Below are positions 41,801 to 53,800 of a DNA stretch of 64,000 nt, one piece after another. Under the pieces are notes generated by a model. That model saw nothing but the letters and a program-made list of their open reading frames with translations. It was not told where the DNA came from and did no database searches. This stretch comes from Todiramphus chloris collaris (taxonomy: Eukaryota > Chordata > Aves > Coraciiformes > Alcedinidae), in the NCBI GenBank assembly GCA_025345505.1, contig JANVCC010000026.1, forward strand, positions 125,960 through 189,959, in the 5' to 3' direction. Numbering within the stretch: the first letter of the stretch is position 1; each line of letters opens with the position of its first letter. A program made the translations under genes and the position numbers.

Positions 41801-44800
41801 TTGGGAGGGGGAACAACTATTTAGAAAGACTTGAACAAATTGCCTGGTACTTTTATCGTTGGTCAAACACACAAGCAGTTTCACAGTTCTACTGTGCTAA
41901 TGCTTGTCTGTCAGGAAGAAAGCAATGTGTATGTTGCATTTAAATGTGTTATTTGTACCTACGAAGTGTTATGACCAACCTATTTTCAGTTTTTCTCATT
42001 GATGCGGTAATTGCGCAGAAATTTCGAGTTGTTTCTAGAGTTGGAAAGTTACCTTAAGAAAGAAAGAAAAGAAAAAAATAAAGGGGGGGGGGGAGCAAGT
42101 AAAAAGAAAAGAAGAAAAGTACCAAGAAAGAAGTGACGAAGTTAACAAAAGTATAACCTATTGAAGGGGAATTATATTAGCATCTTGGTATCAAATATAC
42201 TATTCTTCAAAATGACCATTCTTATGATTCTGCATATTTAAAGCTAAGTAACCAGTATTATCAGGCAAACATACATTAGCATTACAGCTAGTTTATTTCC
42301 AACTGATCATAGGGCACACTAAATAAGAAAAGTGCTATTTCAAGTGGATTAATTCCTTATTTCTTACCTCATTATACAAATGACTCAGTGTTCCTGGTCA
42401 CCAGGCTCCATGCTTGAGGCCTCGCTGCAATTTATGGCAGGGGCCGGGGCTGGACCTTCTCTCAGAACATTGTGCTTCCAAGGCTGTTTGTGTAGTTTTC
42501 ACCTGGGAAGCAGATGTCCTTAAAATAGGTATCTTACCATGTGCCTGTCTGCACAGTGTATCTCAATTAGCAAGCATCTGCCCACAGGCTGTAGCTGACT
42601 AATTGTTACTTTTTCCTGGGAAATGTTTGATAGCTTGTTTTATTTCCTCTTCATGCGATTTAGGTTACCATGGCCTTTACTGTGAAGAGGAATATAATGA
42701 ATGTCTGTCTGCACCTTGCCAGAATGCAGCCACCTGCAGAGACCTTGTCAACAGCTATGAGTGTGTGTGCCTTGCTGAATATGAAGGTAGAGTGGGGTTT
42801 GCCTTTTGACTTTTGAATCGTTCCATGTATTTTTGTATGGTAGGTGCCGTTACAGACAGAGATACACAATATCCTCTGTTTAGCAGAACTAAATCCCACA
42901 TCTAAAATTAACGGACACAAACCTCAGTGTAGATCTTGATGAGTAGTTCAGATTTAGCTGGTCTGTGAGGAACATGTGTCCTTGTCTGGGGACAAATGGC
43001 TTCTCTGTGTTCTTCTGGGGTGTACTTTTGCTCTGACATTTTTAAGATGTGTTCAAAAGTGATGAGTTTTTACAAGAAAAACAACTGTTAGATAAAAATT
43101 TTCACCAGTTATTGTTAGGAACCATTACATGGAGGCCTTTTCAAATTAATTTTTTTTTATTTAATTATTTATTTCTTTTCTTCTGAGAACTAAGTTAAAA
43201 CCATGGTAATAGAAGATGAGTATTTGAAACAGATTAGCACAAAGGAGTAAAAATGATAATTTTCTGTTGGTTGCTCATTAGAAGACCATAAAGCCCAGAG
43301 ACAGTAGTTGGTCTGTGACTGCTTTCCCCTCTTAAGTGCAGCTGTTCCTAAATATGTTTGAATGGAATCAGTCTTCGGAGGTTCCCAAGTAATTTATCAA
43401 ATAGGGGAGAAGAGTATGTGTTTTGCTATGCAAAATCTTTTATTTTGCAGTGGATTTCATCTTTATACAGTAGCACATATCAGCTGACTGTGACACATCC
43501 CTCTGTGGAGGGCTAAAATTGTACTTCTGTGTGTATTCTGTTTCAGATCCTGCTGCAAGAACATTTTGAATGTCTATTTTTATACTAATAACATGTGAAA
43601 TTACATATATATATAAATAAAACATAGAATGACTGTTTTAAGGAGCATTACCCCAGCATTTTCTCATTAAGTGTGCTGATCCTTATCTGCATTGATAAGT
43701 AACTCTCACTTAGGAGCTGCTTGAGGCTAAATCTGTCTTTCATGGTGGTGATTGCACTGCTCTTTGGTACAGAAGTCATCATTTTAGAGGCTTAGTGAGG
43801 AAATGACCCTCAACTTCTCCTGACAGTTTAAAGAGCACTTAACAGTAATGTTATGACTTGACGTTCTGTTCTCATCCTACCTGTGTGTGCAGCTGGAAGC
43901 GCAGTGTGCGCAGCACGTTTTGCTTTGGGTGAAAGTGGGGGGGGGGGGTCTGTTCCTGTAACTGTTTTTGCTGATTACTGGGCGTTTGTCACTTCAGTAC
44001 ATCGGGTATTCAGTGTCACTAACAATCAGAGCTGAGGTACTGAGGCCATTAGAAGCCTTGATTTTACCACCACCAACCCAGACATCCCCTCTGCAGCCCT
44101 CCCTTCTGCCTCCAAACCCTCTGGCTGGCAAACAGCCCGAGTTGGTCCCGCTGCCTTGTGCTGAGGAGCCTGCCAGCCCCTTCCCAGAGCACCTGGCTCT
44201 GCTGGCTCCTGGGGCTCAGCTGCACTGTGCTCAGCCAGTCCAAACAAATGATTGCAGCAGGTGTCTGGTGACTCGCTCCGAGCAGGTGTGTGTACATACA
44301 TGTTTATATGGCTATAAAATACATGTATATTTCAAGTAAGTTGGTGTTATACGTATTTTTAATTATTACTGTTAACTCGAGATGATTGTTTTCATATAAC
44401 TCCCGTGAGGTTGGCTCGCTGTACGCAGCATCAGTGTTGGACACTAGTGAATGGAGTTCGTTCTTTTTAATCGTTCCTTTGTTAAATTAATTTGCTTGTA
44501 CACATACATCTGGTATAGTATGTGTCCAATTTCTTCCTTTTTTGTACTGATTTTTCTTTCTCATACTCTTTTTTCTAAAGACTCCATTTTCTTCCTGATT
44601 TTACCTTGATATAGTTCTGTGTCTCAAACTCTCCAAATTGCCATTCACAGACTGCCATGCCTCTCTTATCCCAAAGCCACAGCGGGTGGGAAGAGCTGGG
44701 AGGAGGCACATGTGTAAAGAGTTTAGCTGCCCTAAAACAAATGCCTTTAGTCTTTGTGGCATTAGCCCAGTAGGACAGGTGAAATGAAATTACCCCAGGT

Positions 44801-47800
44801 TTCAGGCTGTCACTATGGGCCGTATTAATAGCAGTTACTGATTTTTACCTTTTCAGGAAGGCACTGTGAATTATACAAAGATCCTTGTGTTAACATCAAC
44901 TGTCTGAATGGCGGCACTTGTGACAGCGAAGGTCTGAATGCTACGTGTATTTGTGCTTCTGGATATGCAGGCAAGTAATTTGTATGTTGCCAACTTGTCC
45001 CTGTTTGTCCAAAAGAAGATAATTACCAAGTAAGACTGTGTCCCTTCAAGGAAACAAATTAATTTGGACTTGACTGAATTATAATCCGCCTAGTGAGAAT
45101 GAAAAGTTCTTGATGTTACCTGCAACTTCTTTGAACTTTTGAAGCAGAAAAACAAAACCAAAAAAAAAAAACTTGTTACTAAAGAGAATTGGCTAAGCTA
45201 ACAGCTGTTTAGTGTGCATTATGACCTTACTGCTTCAAACTAGATGACATTTTTTAAACAGCATGTTGAAGACTTCCAGGTATGCCAGTACACTTAACTG
45301 GACACTGTTGAAACTGCTAAATGCTTTAACATTGACCTTAGTTACTGTGAGCTGAAGAAACAACTCATTCCTTTAACTTACTATACAATTGCTAAAAGCC
45401 CTTAAGTGCTTGTTATGAATCAATTTACAGAGTAATGGTAAACAGACGATTTAATCCTTTGCCCTTGTATTTAAACTGACCTGGTTGTGTGATACAAGTA
45501 TCTGCTGTCAAGATCATTTACCACTTGATGCTCTATTAGTCATGTAAGGTAATATTCAATGCAGTGGTAATAGATAAATCAACCCTTTCATAGCTGTTTT
45601 GTTGATCAAATCATGCTTTTTGATCTGTGCTAAATCAAGAGCTTTTTTTTTTAAATAAAATAAAATCATTGGCTTTCTGTTGCACAGTGGCTGTTCCTAA
45701 GAGGCACCAATTATCTACATTTTGTATAGCACTTCAGAATATACATGAGATATTGCTTTACTGCATTTCCTTGGGGTGGAACTTAAAGAAATGAGACACA
45801 CATAATCTGGATGAGGTTAGTCCAGTCACTTGGCCTCCAAGAAGGAAATATTATCCTCATTCAACCAGTTGGAAACAAAGTCTGAGGGCTGAGTGAGACT
45901 TATTTCTTTAAACAGTTATAAAATACTTTTGATGTTCTGAGAATAAAGATGCTGGAGAATAATAAGGTGTTTTGCAGCTAGAGCAAAATTAAATGACTGA
46001 TCATGTACCTGTTACAGATAGAAGTTTGGATTTTGTTGTGGTTTTTTTTTTTTTCCCCTAATATAAGGTGAAGAATGTGATATTGATGTAAACGACTGTG
46101 ACAGCAACCCATGTCACCATGCTGGAACTTGCATAGATCAGCCAGGTGGTTACACCTGCCATTGTCCACACGGATGGGTCGGTGCAAACTGCGAAATACG
46201 TAAGTTTTATTGTAAGTTCTGCCTGCTTAGCTAATAAGTAGTGGGCTGACAGATGACTTTAGTTCCTGGAGAAAGCACTAATCATCCTGGAAATGTACTT
46301 CCCTGGAGCACCTCAATGTTGTAACAATCACATTTCTGTTATGGTATGGAAGGAATGGATGCTAAAAGGAAACAGATGTGCTTGCGCGCTCTCTGAGCTC
46401 TGCAGATGAAATCCGTGATGCTTGCTCTGGAGTCCTCCTTTGGCTGTCCTGCTCCAGTCACAAAGTTTGGCTGTTCGCACCACAGATACGTAGTGAGATA
46501 AATATGTGGGAAATGAGAACAACAGAACAGAGGGTGAAAGGAGCTTTTGCTGCTCTCCAGCTACTCAGTATTTCCTGCTTCGCTCTCTGAGCGACACAGG
46601 TCCAGAGCACTGTATGACAGGCAGGCTCAAGCTTACATCTGTGCTTGGTCAATAGTAACTCCTTTCTGACCTCGTTTGTAAGTGTACGAGAGAAGGAGTG
46701 GATATAACTCTGTTTAAACCTTGTTCTCTTCAGTGAGTGGATTGTCTCTGTTTAGTGTGTATTTCTCTACATGTAGCATCTGTTTCTAGTTGAACTGCAG
46801 TAGCCTTGCCTGCTGCTCAAGAACTCGGATTTTCTGCTTGTATTGCACACTTGCAAACTGTGTAAGTTAAAAGGATAGGAAGAAGCGACAGCACTTTGTT
46901 GTTGCTGTTTTAAGCCTCTTAAGGACTCATTTGTTCTTTTATCTTCTGACCACTGTGACAGGAGGCAGGGACTTAACTGGCAGTTTTAGCACTGCAAGGC
47001 TGATTCTCAACTAGAAATATTAGACTTTTTCTTTCCCTTTCAATATTTGGAGAATAAATCCTCTAGTATTTATTGTTCATGGCAGTTGTTCTCAATTGAA
47101 GAGGTTGAAAGTGCTGTCTTTTTTATCCAACAAATCAGAATAGCCAACAGAGTGTATATATGTCATAATTATAATACAGGAGATATTAAAAAATGCAATG
47201 CAGAAAATTCTGGTTTGGATTAAAGTATATGAAAATGGGGAAAAACAAAATCTTTGCATAGTCACATAAAGATACATTTTGAAGAACAATCAAGTTTAAA
47301 ACTGGAGTGGCTGAGGTACTTAATGCCTTCTTTGCCTCAGTCTTTAATAGTCAGTCTGGTTATCCTCATGGCATTCAATCCCCTGAGCTGGAAGATAGGG
47401 ATGGAGACCAGAACAGTCCCCTTATAATCCAGGAAGTGGTAGTTAAAGATCTTCTAAGCCAACTGGAAACCCACAAGTCTATGGGGCCAGATGGGATCCA
47501 CCTGAGAGTGCTGAGGGAATTGGCAGTGGAACTTACCAAGCCTCTCTCCATCATTTATCAGCGATCCTGGTCAACTGGGGAGGTCCCAGATGACTGGAGA
47601 CTTGCCAATGTGACACCCATCTATAAGAAGGGCAGGAAGGATGATCCAGGGAACTACAGGCCTGTCAGCCTGACCTTGGTCCCGGGAAAGATTATGGAAC
47701 AGTTCATTTTGAGTGTGATCACACAGCAAGTGCAGGACAATGGGGGGATCAGGCCCAGCCAACATGGGTTCATGAAGGGTAAGTCCTGTTTAACCAACCT

Positions 47801-50800
47801 GATCTCCTTCTATGACCAGGTGACCCGCCTAGTGGATGAGGGCAAGGCGGTGGATGTTGTCTACCTGGACTTCAGGAAGGCATTTGACACCGTTTCCCAC
47901 AGCATTCTGCTGGAGAAGCTGGCAGGTCATGGCATAGACAGGAGGACTCTTCGCTGGGTTAGAAACTGGCTGGATGGCCGAGCCCAGAGGGTGGTGGTGA
48001 ATGGAGTAAAATCCAGTTGGCAACCAGTGACAAGCAGTGTCCCTCAGGGCTCAGTTTTGGGACCCGTCTTGTTTAATATATTCATCAATGACCTGGATGA
48101 GGGAATTGAATGTACCCTCAGTAAATTTGCAGATGACACAAAATTAAGCACAAATGTCGATCTGCTTGAGGGTAGGAAGGCTCTGCAGCGGGATCTGGAC
48201 AGGCTGGAGAGATGGGCTGAGCTCAATTGTATGGAGTTTAACAAAGCCAAGTGCACTTTGGTCACAACAACCCCCAGCAATGCTACAGGCTTGGGGAGGA
48301 GTGGCTGGAGAGCTGCCTGGCAGAAAAGGACCTGGGGGTGTTGGTCAATAGCCGGCTGAACATGAGCCAGCAGTGTGCCCAGGTGGCCAAGAAGGCCAAT
48401 GGCATCCTGGCCTGGATCAGAAATGGTGTGACCAGTAGGAGTAGGGAGGTGATCGTACCCCTATACTCGGCACTTGTGAGACCGCACCTTGAGTACTGTG
48501 TCCAGTTTTGGTCACCACAGTACAGGAGGGACATCGAGGTGCTGGAGTGAGTGCAGAGGAGGGCAACAAAGCTGGTAAAGGGCTGGAAAGCATGCCCTAT
48601 GAGGAGCGGCTAAGGGAACTGGGTTTGTTTAGTCTGGAGAAGAGGAGGCTGAGAGGAGACCTTATTGCCCTCTACAACTACCTAAAAGGAGGTTGTAGAG
48701 AGGCTGGTGTTGGTCTCTTCTCTCAAATTAGTAATGATAGGATGAGGTGGAATGGACTAAAGTTGCGTCAGGGGAAGTTTAGATTAGATATTAGGAGGAA
48801 ATTCTTCACTGAGAGGGTAGTTAGGCACTGGAACAGGCTGCCCAGGGAGGAGGTGGTATTTCACCATCCCTGGAGGTATTTAAAGAACGATTAGATGTGG
48901 AGCTTGAGGATATGGTGTAGTGGTTGAGAAATGCTAGGACAAAGGTTGGACTTGATGACCCTGGAGGTCCTTTCCAACCATAATGATTCTATGATTCTAT
49001 GTTACTGGTAGTGTCTTCAATAAGCTTAACACCAGCACATGCCTGATGATCTCTTGCTATTGAAGCATATAAGCATCCAAGCAAAATGATGTGTTGCTAT
49101 GGGACACCACGATACTTAGCAGTAGTTGGATGTAGGTATGGACATGCAGCCTCTAACAAGTGCAGTGGCCTTTACACAAAGCTGTGGAAGCTTTTCTAAT
49201 GTGCTTGGGTTTTAACAGGTATATAAAGGATTTTGTAAATAGAGAGGGATTGAGTTTTGAAGAGCTTGCTTTGCAGAAAGGATTTGAAAGCATTTTGATC
49301 TGCAGGGATTTTTCTACATAACTATGTATCCAAGGCAAGATCTCGCTGTCTTTCTCTGAGCTACAAGTTGACCAAGTGATGTGAACCTATTTCTAATCCT
49401 ATTGAGAAAGGCCCTATCCAGCTGTTTTCTAAACAGGTGCAGCACTTCTGGTCTCACTGGAGTTGAGTCAATGGTGCAGTGGAATTCTGTTCCACTCTAC
49501 AGATTGAATCTGTTGGTAAATCTGCTTCTGTTCATCTTTCCACATCTCCTTGTCATATCTATCGTGTTGTTTCAGCAGTTTGTACGTAATGGTTAATGAT
49601 GGATTGGAAATGAAGTTTAAACACTGCACACCGACTTCCTTTGTATTGGACCATCCTTCTGAGTGCTAGAAATAGACATGATGAAGTCAGGCTTTGGGCT
49701 TCTCAAGAGGGGGATGAATGGATGTTTGAGGAGTCATCTGACTGAATAGGTCACATTTTATCTTCTGTGATTTTCTGTTACTAGCCATGAAGGAGGCCGT
49801 CGTTGCTTAGTCTTTTTTGTAGAACAGCTCTCTGTTTTTTTCACTAGCTATTTTATCTGCTAAGTGACTATTCTAACAGGATTTCAGGGTTATCCTCTTG
49901 TCAAACTGTAATCTTAAATTGTCAAGTGCTATATACACAACAAACTAGACAAGAAGTATGTTGTCTGGATGAACTATGATATTTATTATATCATCTTATG
50001 GTCCTTACCAGTGTTAGCAATTCCAATTAAATAGGATTAAATTGGCCTTAATTATAAAGAGGATATTTGTCCTTTCAAAATGAAATATATTTCCCTAAAA
50101 AGTTAATGGGTCATTCAGTGTACAAAATGTCTCTCCTGAATTCTCTATTGCCTGCCAGTTATTTGTTAATACCATTACCTTTGCCACTTCTGTAACTATT
50201 TATGCAGTTGTCAAGATAAGCCAAACCATGTGGCTACTTGAAAGCCAGCATTACATAGAAATTCTAGTACAGACTGTGGTGCGCACTGAAATCTAATTCT
50301 TTATTAATTTAATGGAGATTATTACAACAACTGAGAATACTGTGATTTTGAGCTGTTGGGTTTTTTCTAATCTTTGGAGTATAACCTGTTAATCTTCATA
50401 TTTTGATCTTGTGGAGAAGAAGGAAAGAAATTTCTCTCATGCTTATCAACCAGAGATAGAAGCGATGGAATCTAAATCAGAACTGTCTTCCTGTGTATCT
50501 GCTGCACACCTTAGATCTGAATTGGGCTGAGTCTGACGCCCTGACAGAAAGCACCATGCGTGATGAATGTGCTGCCAAGCAGAACTAGAAACTTGTGCAC
50601 AGCTGCGTGCTCTCCCTTCCAGCCCAGCCAGGCACTGGGCAGTAACAGCACTTCAGAAACATGGAATCACTGAATGATTCAGGCTGATTGAAGCTTTACT
50701 GATCTCTAAAGAAGATAACACAAACAAGCCATCAGTCCTGTAAACTCAGCTCATGTTTGTGGACAAATAATTTAAGCAAGCACAAGCTCAGAGGTGCTCT

Positions 50801-53800
50801 TGGACAACCTTTAATATTGTAAACAAAAAGCCGGCAAATCCTGGAGATTTCTGCTTCAGGCTTTCTCCCTACCTTCCTCTGAAATGGGGTTCCTTTTTTT
50901 CTGTACTTGGACATTCCCCTGTATTTCTACCATAGGTGGCGATTATACCTCTAGATGCCACTAAAGTTGTGTGTTCAGCTCGGGTGCTTGAATCAATTGC
51001 TTACCATTATCAAGGCAGAGAAAGGTGGCTTCTGAGAATGTCTTAACTTTCCCAAAGCAGTTGCTTGAGAAACACTGTTCCCAGACTGTTTGTGACCAAG
51101 TAAAGGGCATTTCTAAAGCAGAGCAAAGTAGAAGTCCATCTGAGAAAGAAACAGTCACCTGCTAGAAATAACTTCTGCAAAGCGTCAGGCTTCTGTAGTC
51201 AGAATGATTCAAGCCTCTTCACAGTTTGAAATAATTTACAAGACCATAGGTTTAAAAGACTGCCACAAATGAACCCTAGAGGGAAGTGCAGGCTAATTAC
51301 AGATAATCTGACCCATGCTAGAGAAAAACACATCTGAGGACATGGGCAACTGATCTGTTCAGCATCAATAGACAGCAGTTCAGGCATCAAAAATATTTAT
51401 AGAGAAGGTCTGGAATACCGAAATACAAGAAGCCTCTTCCAGATTGCTTTTAGTTGGAGATCTGCTTTGAGACCTCTCAGGGAAACTATGCTTGAGAGAA
51501 TACTCTAGTGGGCTCAGTACTGTAGCACTTAGGAGATCCGCTTTTTGCCCTTGAAATGCTAGTTTTGAAGACTCTGCAGTCTGGTGGAGATAGGCATAAC
51601 AAAGGCCTGTGTTTCAAATGAAAACCCAAGCATGTTGAATACATGTTAAATTACACTTTTGAGTAGGTGGATTCACTAACTATTAGAACAAACTGCACAG
51701 AGAACTGGAAATGTTTATATAAAACCTGTCTGCCTTTAGAGAGCCTATAGGTATAATATCATAACAGAAGAATATCTAGATGTTTCTAAGACTCAGGTGA
51801 TACAGGAGATCAAACTAGATAAGTGTTCCTATATGACCATAAAAAAAAATCTACAAAAAAGATGGGCGAAGGATCCAGATAGTGCTATTCAAATTTGTTG
51901 CATGTTAGGCTTGGTGACATATCCAGAGATATGTCAACAGGCCCTGGGAAGGTTGAAATTGCATATCTCCCAGCTCCAAAAATCTCCGCAGAAATACTGA
52001 AAGTGAATAGCATAAAATAATTCTATTCAGCATTAAGGATATAAATTACTGATTAATGATAATCTTTTGCTTGTTATCATCAGATCTGCAGTGGAAGTCT
52101 GGGCATATGGCTGAGAGTCTAACCAACATGCCTCGTCACTCCCTCTACATCATAATAGGGGCTCTCTGCGTAGCGTTCGTCCTGATGCTGATCATTCTGA
52201 TTGTGGGAATATGTCGCATCAGCCGCATCGAATATCAAGGCTCTTCCAGGCCAGCCTATGAAGAATTTTACAACTGTAGAAGCATCGACAGTGAATTCAG
52301 TAGTGCAATTGCTTCTATCCGACATGCCAGGTTTGTTCTGGGGATGGTAATTTAAAAGAAATCTGTTACAATACCTAATGTTAGTCCATGCACAGTGCAT
52401 CTAACTGCTGTTGTCAGAGAAGGGGCTGTTGCACTGTGGAAAGACAGGGTCACTGGCATTGCTCCTTTTTCTGTTTTGATCCCTCTTCTGTTCTCATCTG
52501 AAGTGTGATAATCCAGCTCAGCTCCCTGAAAACGGGAGGAGTTATTCAGCATTTATTTGGTAAACTGGTGAAGAGGGACAGATGCAGAGTTCTTAGCCTG
52601 TAAGATATCCCGTTTGGGATGTAAATACTCTTTAACTGATAAACACAAGTAATTTGATTAGATAGCAAAGGCACATTGATTTTTGTGACTTATTTACCAG
52701 ATAATTTAGTGAGGCTGTCTTCAAATCACTCATCTTTATGCTCTTGTTTGCATTGAAATTAGGATCTTTTTTACGTGTTTTCCTAGAGACAGTAATTTTT
52801 ATACTTTTTTAGCTTTAATGGAGCAATTGCAAGTCAGGGCACTGGGTGTCAGAATAATACAGAAGCAGGGCTGGAAGGGCTTCGAGAGCTCAAGTGTAAG
52901 TCATTGCAGAGATACAGCATTAATTATATCTAGGTCACTGCCAACAATTGTGTTTACAAGACTCCAAAGGAGTTAAATAGAGTTAGAAAGGGCTGTCTTC
53001 AAATCCAACCTGGATTTTCTTTGCTGTCAATTAGGCTCCTCTTCAGGTTGTCATGAAGCATAATTTATCACTGTTCCCTTTATAGTAATCATGTATATCA
53101 GGTATTGTGCTCCCTTCCCCTTTTTTTTGTAATAAAAGCAAAAAAACCTTTTTCCTTCCTAGACTAAACTAAGCCATTCTTCCTGTATCTCCTCCTGGGT
53201 CCTGTCAGCTTCTTTATTGTCTCCCTGAGACACACACCAGATTGTGTTTCCCTGTTTTTCAAGGGTGGTCCCTAAAGCTGGAAGTAGTTTTCTGGCTGAA
53301 GTTTTACCTGCACCAAATGAACTCAGTAATCACCTCTTGCACTTTATTTATGGCATTCCTGTTTGTACATCTGAAAATGAAACTTGCTTGCTTTTTTTTA
53401 AGAATTTGCATTACACAAGTGACGGGTGATTTAATTTTTGTTACCTGTTAGACCTTTTCCTCACCCCAAGATCCTCTGTGCCAGTTTGCTTCCTAATTGT
53501 TTCTTCTGTATTTGTCATCTCTCTTAATAGAGTATAACTTCCTTTCCTTGTTGTTTCTTTTTCCTCTGTCTTCCATTTGTCATACGTTTCATTGTCAAAA
53601 CGTATTGGTGAGTGAGTATTTTAAAAAGAAAGATGTGTGTAGTTGATTTAACATAGCAATAAAATCAGTCTTCTTTTAAGTCTTCCCTTGAAGTCTCCTT
53701 TGCCATGCATCTCCTTGCATCTCTTCCCATAGGAACTCAGCATCTCCACACTGTATGCACCCTGCAAACACCTTTTTCCTTCAGTAGTGTACTGGAGGGG

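Larger units (their letters stand above)
46200..52083 (+). other. DNER: DNER intron, 5.9 kb, with CR1 copy 3
   Basis: It contains CR1 copy 3 (about 47307-49003) and a possible short CR1 fragment on the minus strand at about 50661-50710. Everything else is AT-rich unique sequence without a recognised gene. The acceptor is ATCATCAG before 52084. Confidence 0.85.

Noticed and set aside
47307-48359. 350-codon + strand ORF as a gene
   Set aside because: It is CR1 copy 3 reverse transcriptase, closed by a small deletion and frame change relative to copy 2.
50929-50965. Further CTCF-like words (ATAGGTGGCG and TAGATGCCACTAAAG)
   Set aside because: Core positions 1, 3 and 4 do not fit well in either orientation; the match is no better than expected by chance.
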